A DNA stretch of 64,000 bases from Acidobacteriota bacterium (GTDB lineage Bacteria; Acidobacteriota; UBA6911): the NCBI GenBank assembly GCA_016929335.1, contig JAFGIY010000037.1, positions 83,574 to 147,573 on the forward strand, given 5' to 3'. Position 1 is the stretch's first letter, and each line of letters opens with the position of its first letter. The translations under genes and the position numbers were made by a program. Shown piece by piece: positions 62,392 through 64,000 of this stretch. The notes beneath the pieces were generated by a model. The model was given only the letters and a program-made list of their open reading frames with translations, was not told the origin of the DNA and ran no database searches.

Positions 62392-63831
62392 GTGGCGTAT
62401 ACGCGCGCTCTACTGACAGACTTTTATGAACTGACTATGGCTGCAGGATATCTCGAACAGGGGAAAGAGTCCGATACAGCCACTTTTGACCTGTACTTCA
62501 GACATAATCCGTTTAATGGAGGCTATGCGATCGCTGCCGGGTTGGAAGACGCTATTCACGCGGTGGTGGATGCAAGATTCAGCGAAGAGGATATCCATTT
62601 TTTAAAAGCTCTCAAATCATCCACGGGCAAGCGGATCTTCTCGGATAAATTCCTGAATTATCTTGCAGAATACAATTTTGGCGGCAATATCCGGGCTATT
62701 CCCGAAGGTTCAGTGGTGTTCCCTAATGAACCGCTGTTGCAGGCAAGCGGAAACCTTATTGAGTGCCAAATGGTTGAGACAGTGCTGCTTTGTCATATTA
62801 ATTTCCAGACGCTTGTTGCGACCAAAGCCGCCCGGATATGGGAAGCATCTCATTATGGTAATGTCGTGGAGTTTGGGCTGCGCCGCGCACAGGGACCGGA
62901 TGGGGCTTTGGGAGCGTGCCGTGCTGCCTTCATAGGAGGGACGGACAGCACATCCAATGTCCTGGGAGCCGCGCTTCTACGGATGCCTGCAAAGGGGACT
63001 CATGCTCACAGCTGGATCCAATCGTTCGGATCCGAGCTTGACGCTTTTCGCGCCTTTGCACGATCATTCCCCGATGAATGCATCCTTCTGGTAGACACTT
63101 ACGACACCCTGAAAAGCGGTGTGCCTAATGCGATCCTGACTGCCAAAGAGCTCGAGCAGAGAGGACATCGGCTCGTGGGCATCCGGATTGATAGCGGGGA
63201 TCTGGCGTTTCTGAGCCAGAGAGCGCGGCAGATGCTGGACCGGGAAAATCTGTCGTATGTAAAAATAGTCGCTTCCAACGAACTCGATGAATACATCATT
63301 TCAGACATTCTCGCCCAGGAAGGGAAAGTCGACATCTGGGGAGTCGGAACCAATCTGGTAACGGGCGCGGGGATTGGAGGCGGAGCCCTGGGCGGCATCT
63401 ATAAAATGGTTGAGCATAACGGCCAGCCCAAGATTAAATTAAGCGCCAATCCCGAAAAGATGACTAATCCGGGGATTAAAAAGATCATCCGGTACTATAG
63501 CGATGAAGGTCTGATGGAAGCCGACGCTCTTGCCGCCGATTGGGAGAATGCGGAAGCCCAGGGTGTCCTCATCGTCGATCCCAATAATCCTTTACGTCGC
63601 AAAAAGCTGGATTCGGCACGGCATACAGAACTACTGAAGACGATTGTAAAATCCGGAAGGATTGTATATGAGTTCCCTTCCATAGAAGAAATTAGGAACC
63701 ACCGGAAAGAAGAGCTCTCCCGGCTCCATGAAAGCCACAAACGGCTTCATAATCCTCATGAATATAAAGTCGGACTAACCTATGAACTGTGGCAGCAAAA
63801 AGAACACATGCTTAATCAGGCCACTGTTTAG
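62392..63831 (+). CDS. pncB: Nicotinate phosphoribosyltransferase
   Basis: LLTDFYELTMAAGYLEQG, FGLRRAQGPDGALGACRAAFIGGTDSTSNV, VGIRIDSGDLAFLS; GTG start at 62392 with ggagg upstream preferred over the called 62311 start. Confidence 0.95.
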   Translation: MAYTRALLTDFYELTMAAGYLEQGKESDTATFDLYFRHNPFNGGYAIAAGLEDAIHAVVDARFSEEDIHFLKALKSSTGKRIFSDKFLNYLAEYNFGGNIRAIPEGSVVFPNEPLLQASGNLIECQMVETVLLCHINFQTLVATKAARIWEASHYGNVVEFGLRRAQGPDGALGACRAAFIGGTDSTSNVLGAALLRMPAKGTHAHSWIQSFGSELDAFRAFARSFPDECILLVDTYDTLKSGVPNAILTAKELEQRGHRLVGIRIDSGDLAFLSQRARQMLDRENLSYVKIVASNELDEYIISDILAQEGKVDIWGVGTNLVTGAGIGGGALGGIYKMVEHNGQPKIKLSANPEKMTNPGIKKIIRYYSDEGLMEADALAADWENAEAQGVLIVDPNNPLRRKKLDSARHTELLKTIVKSGRIVYEFPSIEEIRNHRKEELSRLHESHKRLHNPHEYKVGLTYELWQQKEHMLNQATV

Positions 63832-64000
63832 TCGGCAGTCGGCGGTCGTTAGTCGGCAGTAAAAGTAAATGAGGGAAATCATTGAAAATTCGGAAATTTT
63901 GATATCTGAAAAATACCGACTACCGACTACCGACTACCGACTACCGACTACCGACTACCGACTACCGACTACCGACTACCGACTACCGACTACCGACTAC
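63829..64000. repeat. Heptamer inverted-arm element, copy 2, truncated by window end
   Basis: tagtcggcagtcggcggtcgttagtcggcagt, core 63861-63915, right arm (ccgacta)12+ from 63916 to window end. Confidence 0.93.

Noticed and set aside
63829-64000. CRISPR-like array at the window end
   Set aside because: Repeat unit is only 7 bp and continuous, with no spacers; a tandem repeat, not CRISPR.

Overview
64 kb of bacterial chromosome. It is densely coded, mostly housekeeping genes, with no rRNA, tRNA, CRISPR array or classical transposase that I could support. Main blocks, in order: topoisomerase VI subunits B and A; a P1-type peptidase; murG (with a C-terminal HEAT-like extension)-mraY-murJ; gpmA; an aminotransferase; an FAH-family hydrolase; uppS; an M23 peptidase; a TolC-like protein; an M28 peptidase; hypA-hypB-hypF-hypC-hypD-hypE followed by a POT/MFS transporter; a ribosomal/tRNA block on the minus strand (ffh-rpsP-khpA-rimM-trmD-rplS); selB; a small four-helix-bundle (S23/IVP-type) gene; tatA; a PD-(D/E)XK-like protein; a divergent pyr cluster (pyrR-pyrB-pyrC and pyrK-pyrD-pyrF); an ADP-forming acyl-CoA synthetase; a family-5-type UDG; an amidase; nadE; and pncB. 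The most unusual content is intergenic. There are many short tandem arrays of 7- or 8-bp units, often as inverted arms around a short core and often abutting or supplying the stop codon of the adjacent gene. One pair of copies flanks pncB and shares a conserved ~55-bp core. Another octamer family occurs once around the four-helix-bundle ORF and once around a non-coding core, which resembles an autonomous/non-autonomous pair. A separate ~430-bp REP/MITE-like hairpin cluster with ~42-bp inverted ends lies upstream of murG. All functional statements rest on reading sequence and translated ORFs by eye; no database search was run.
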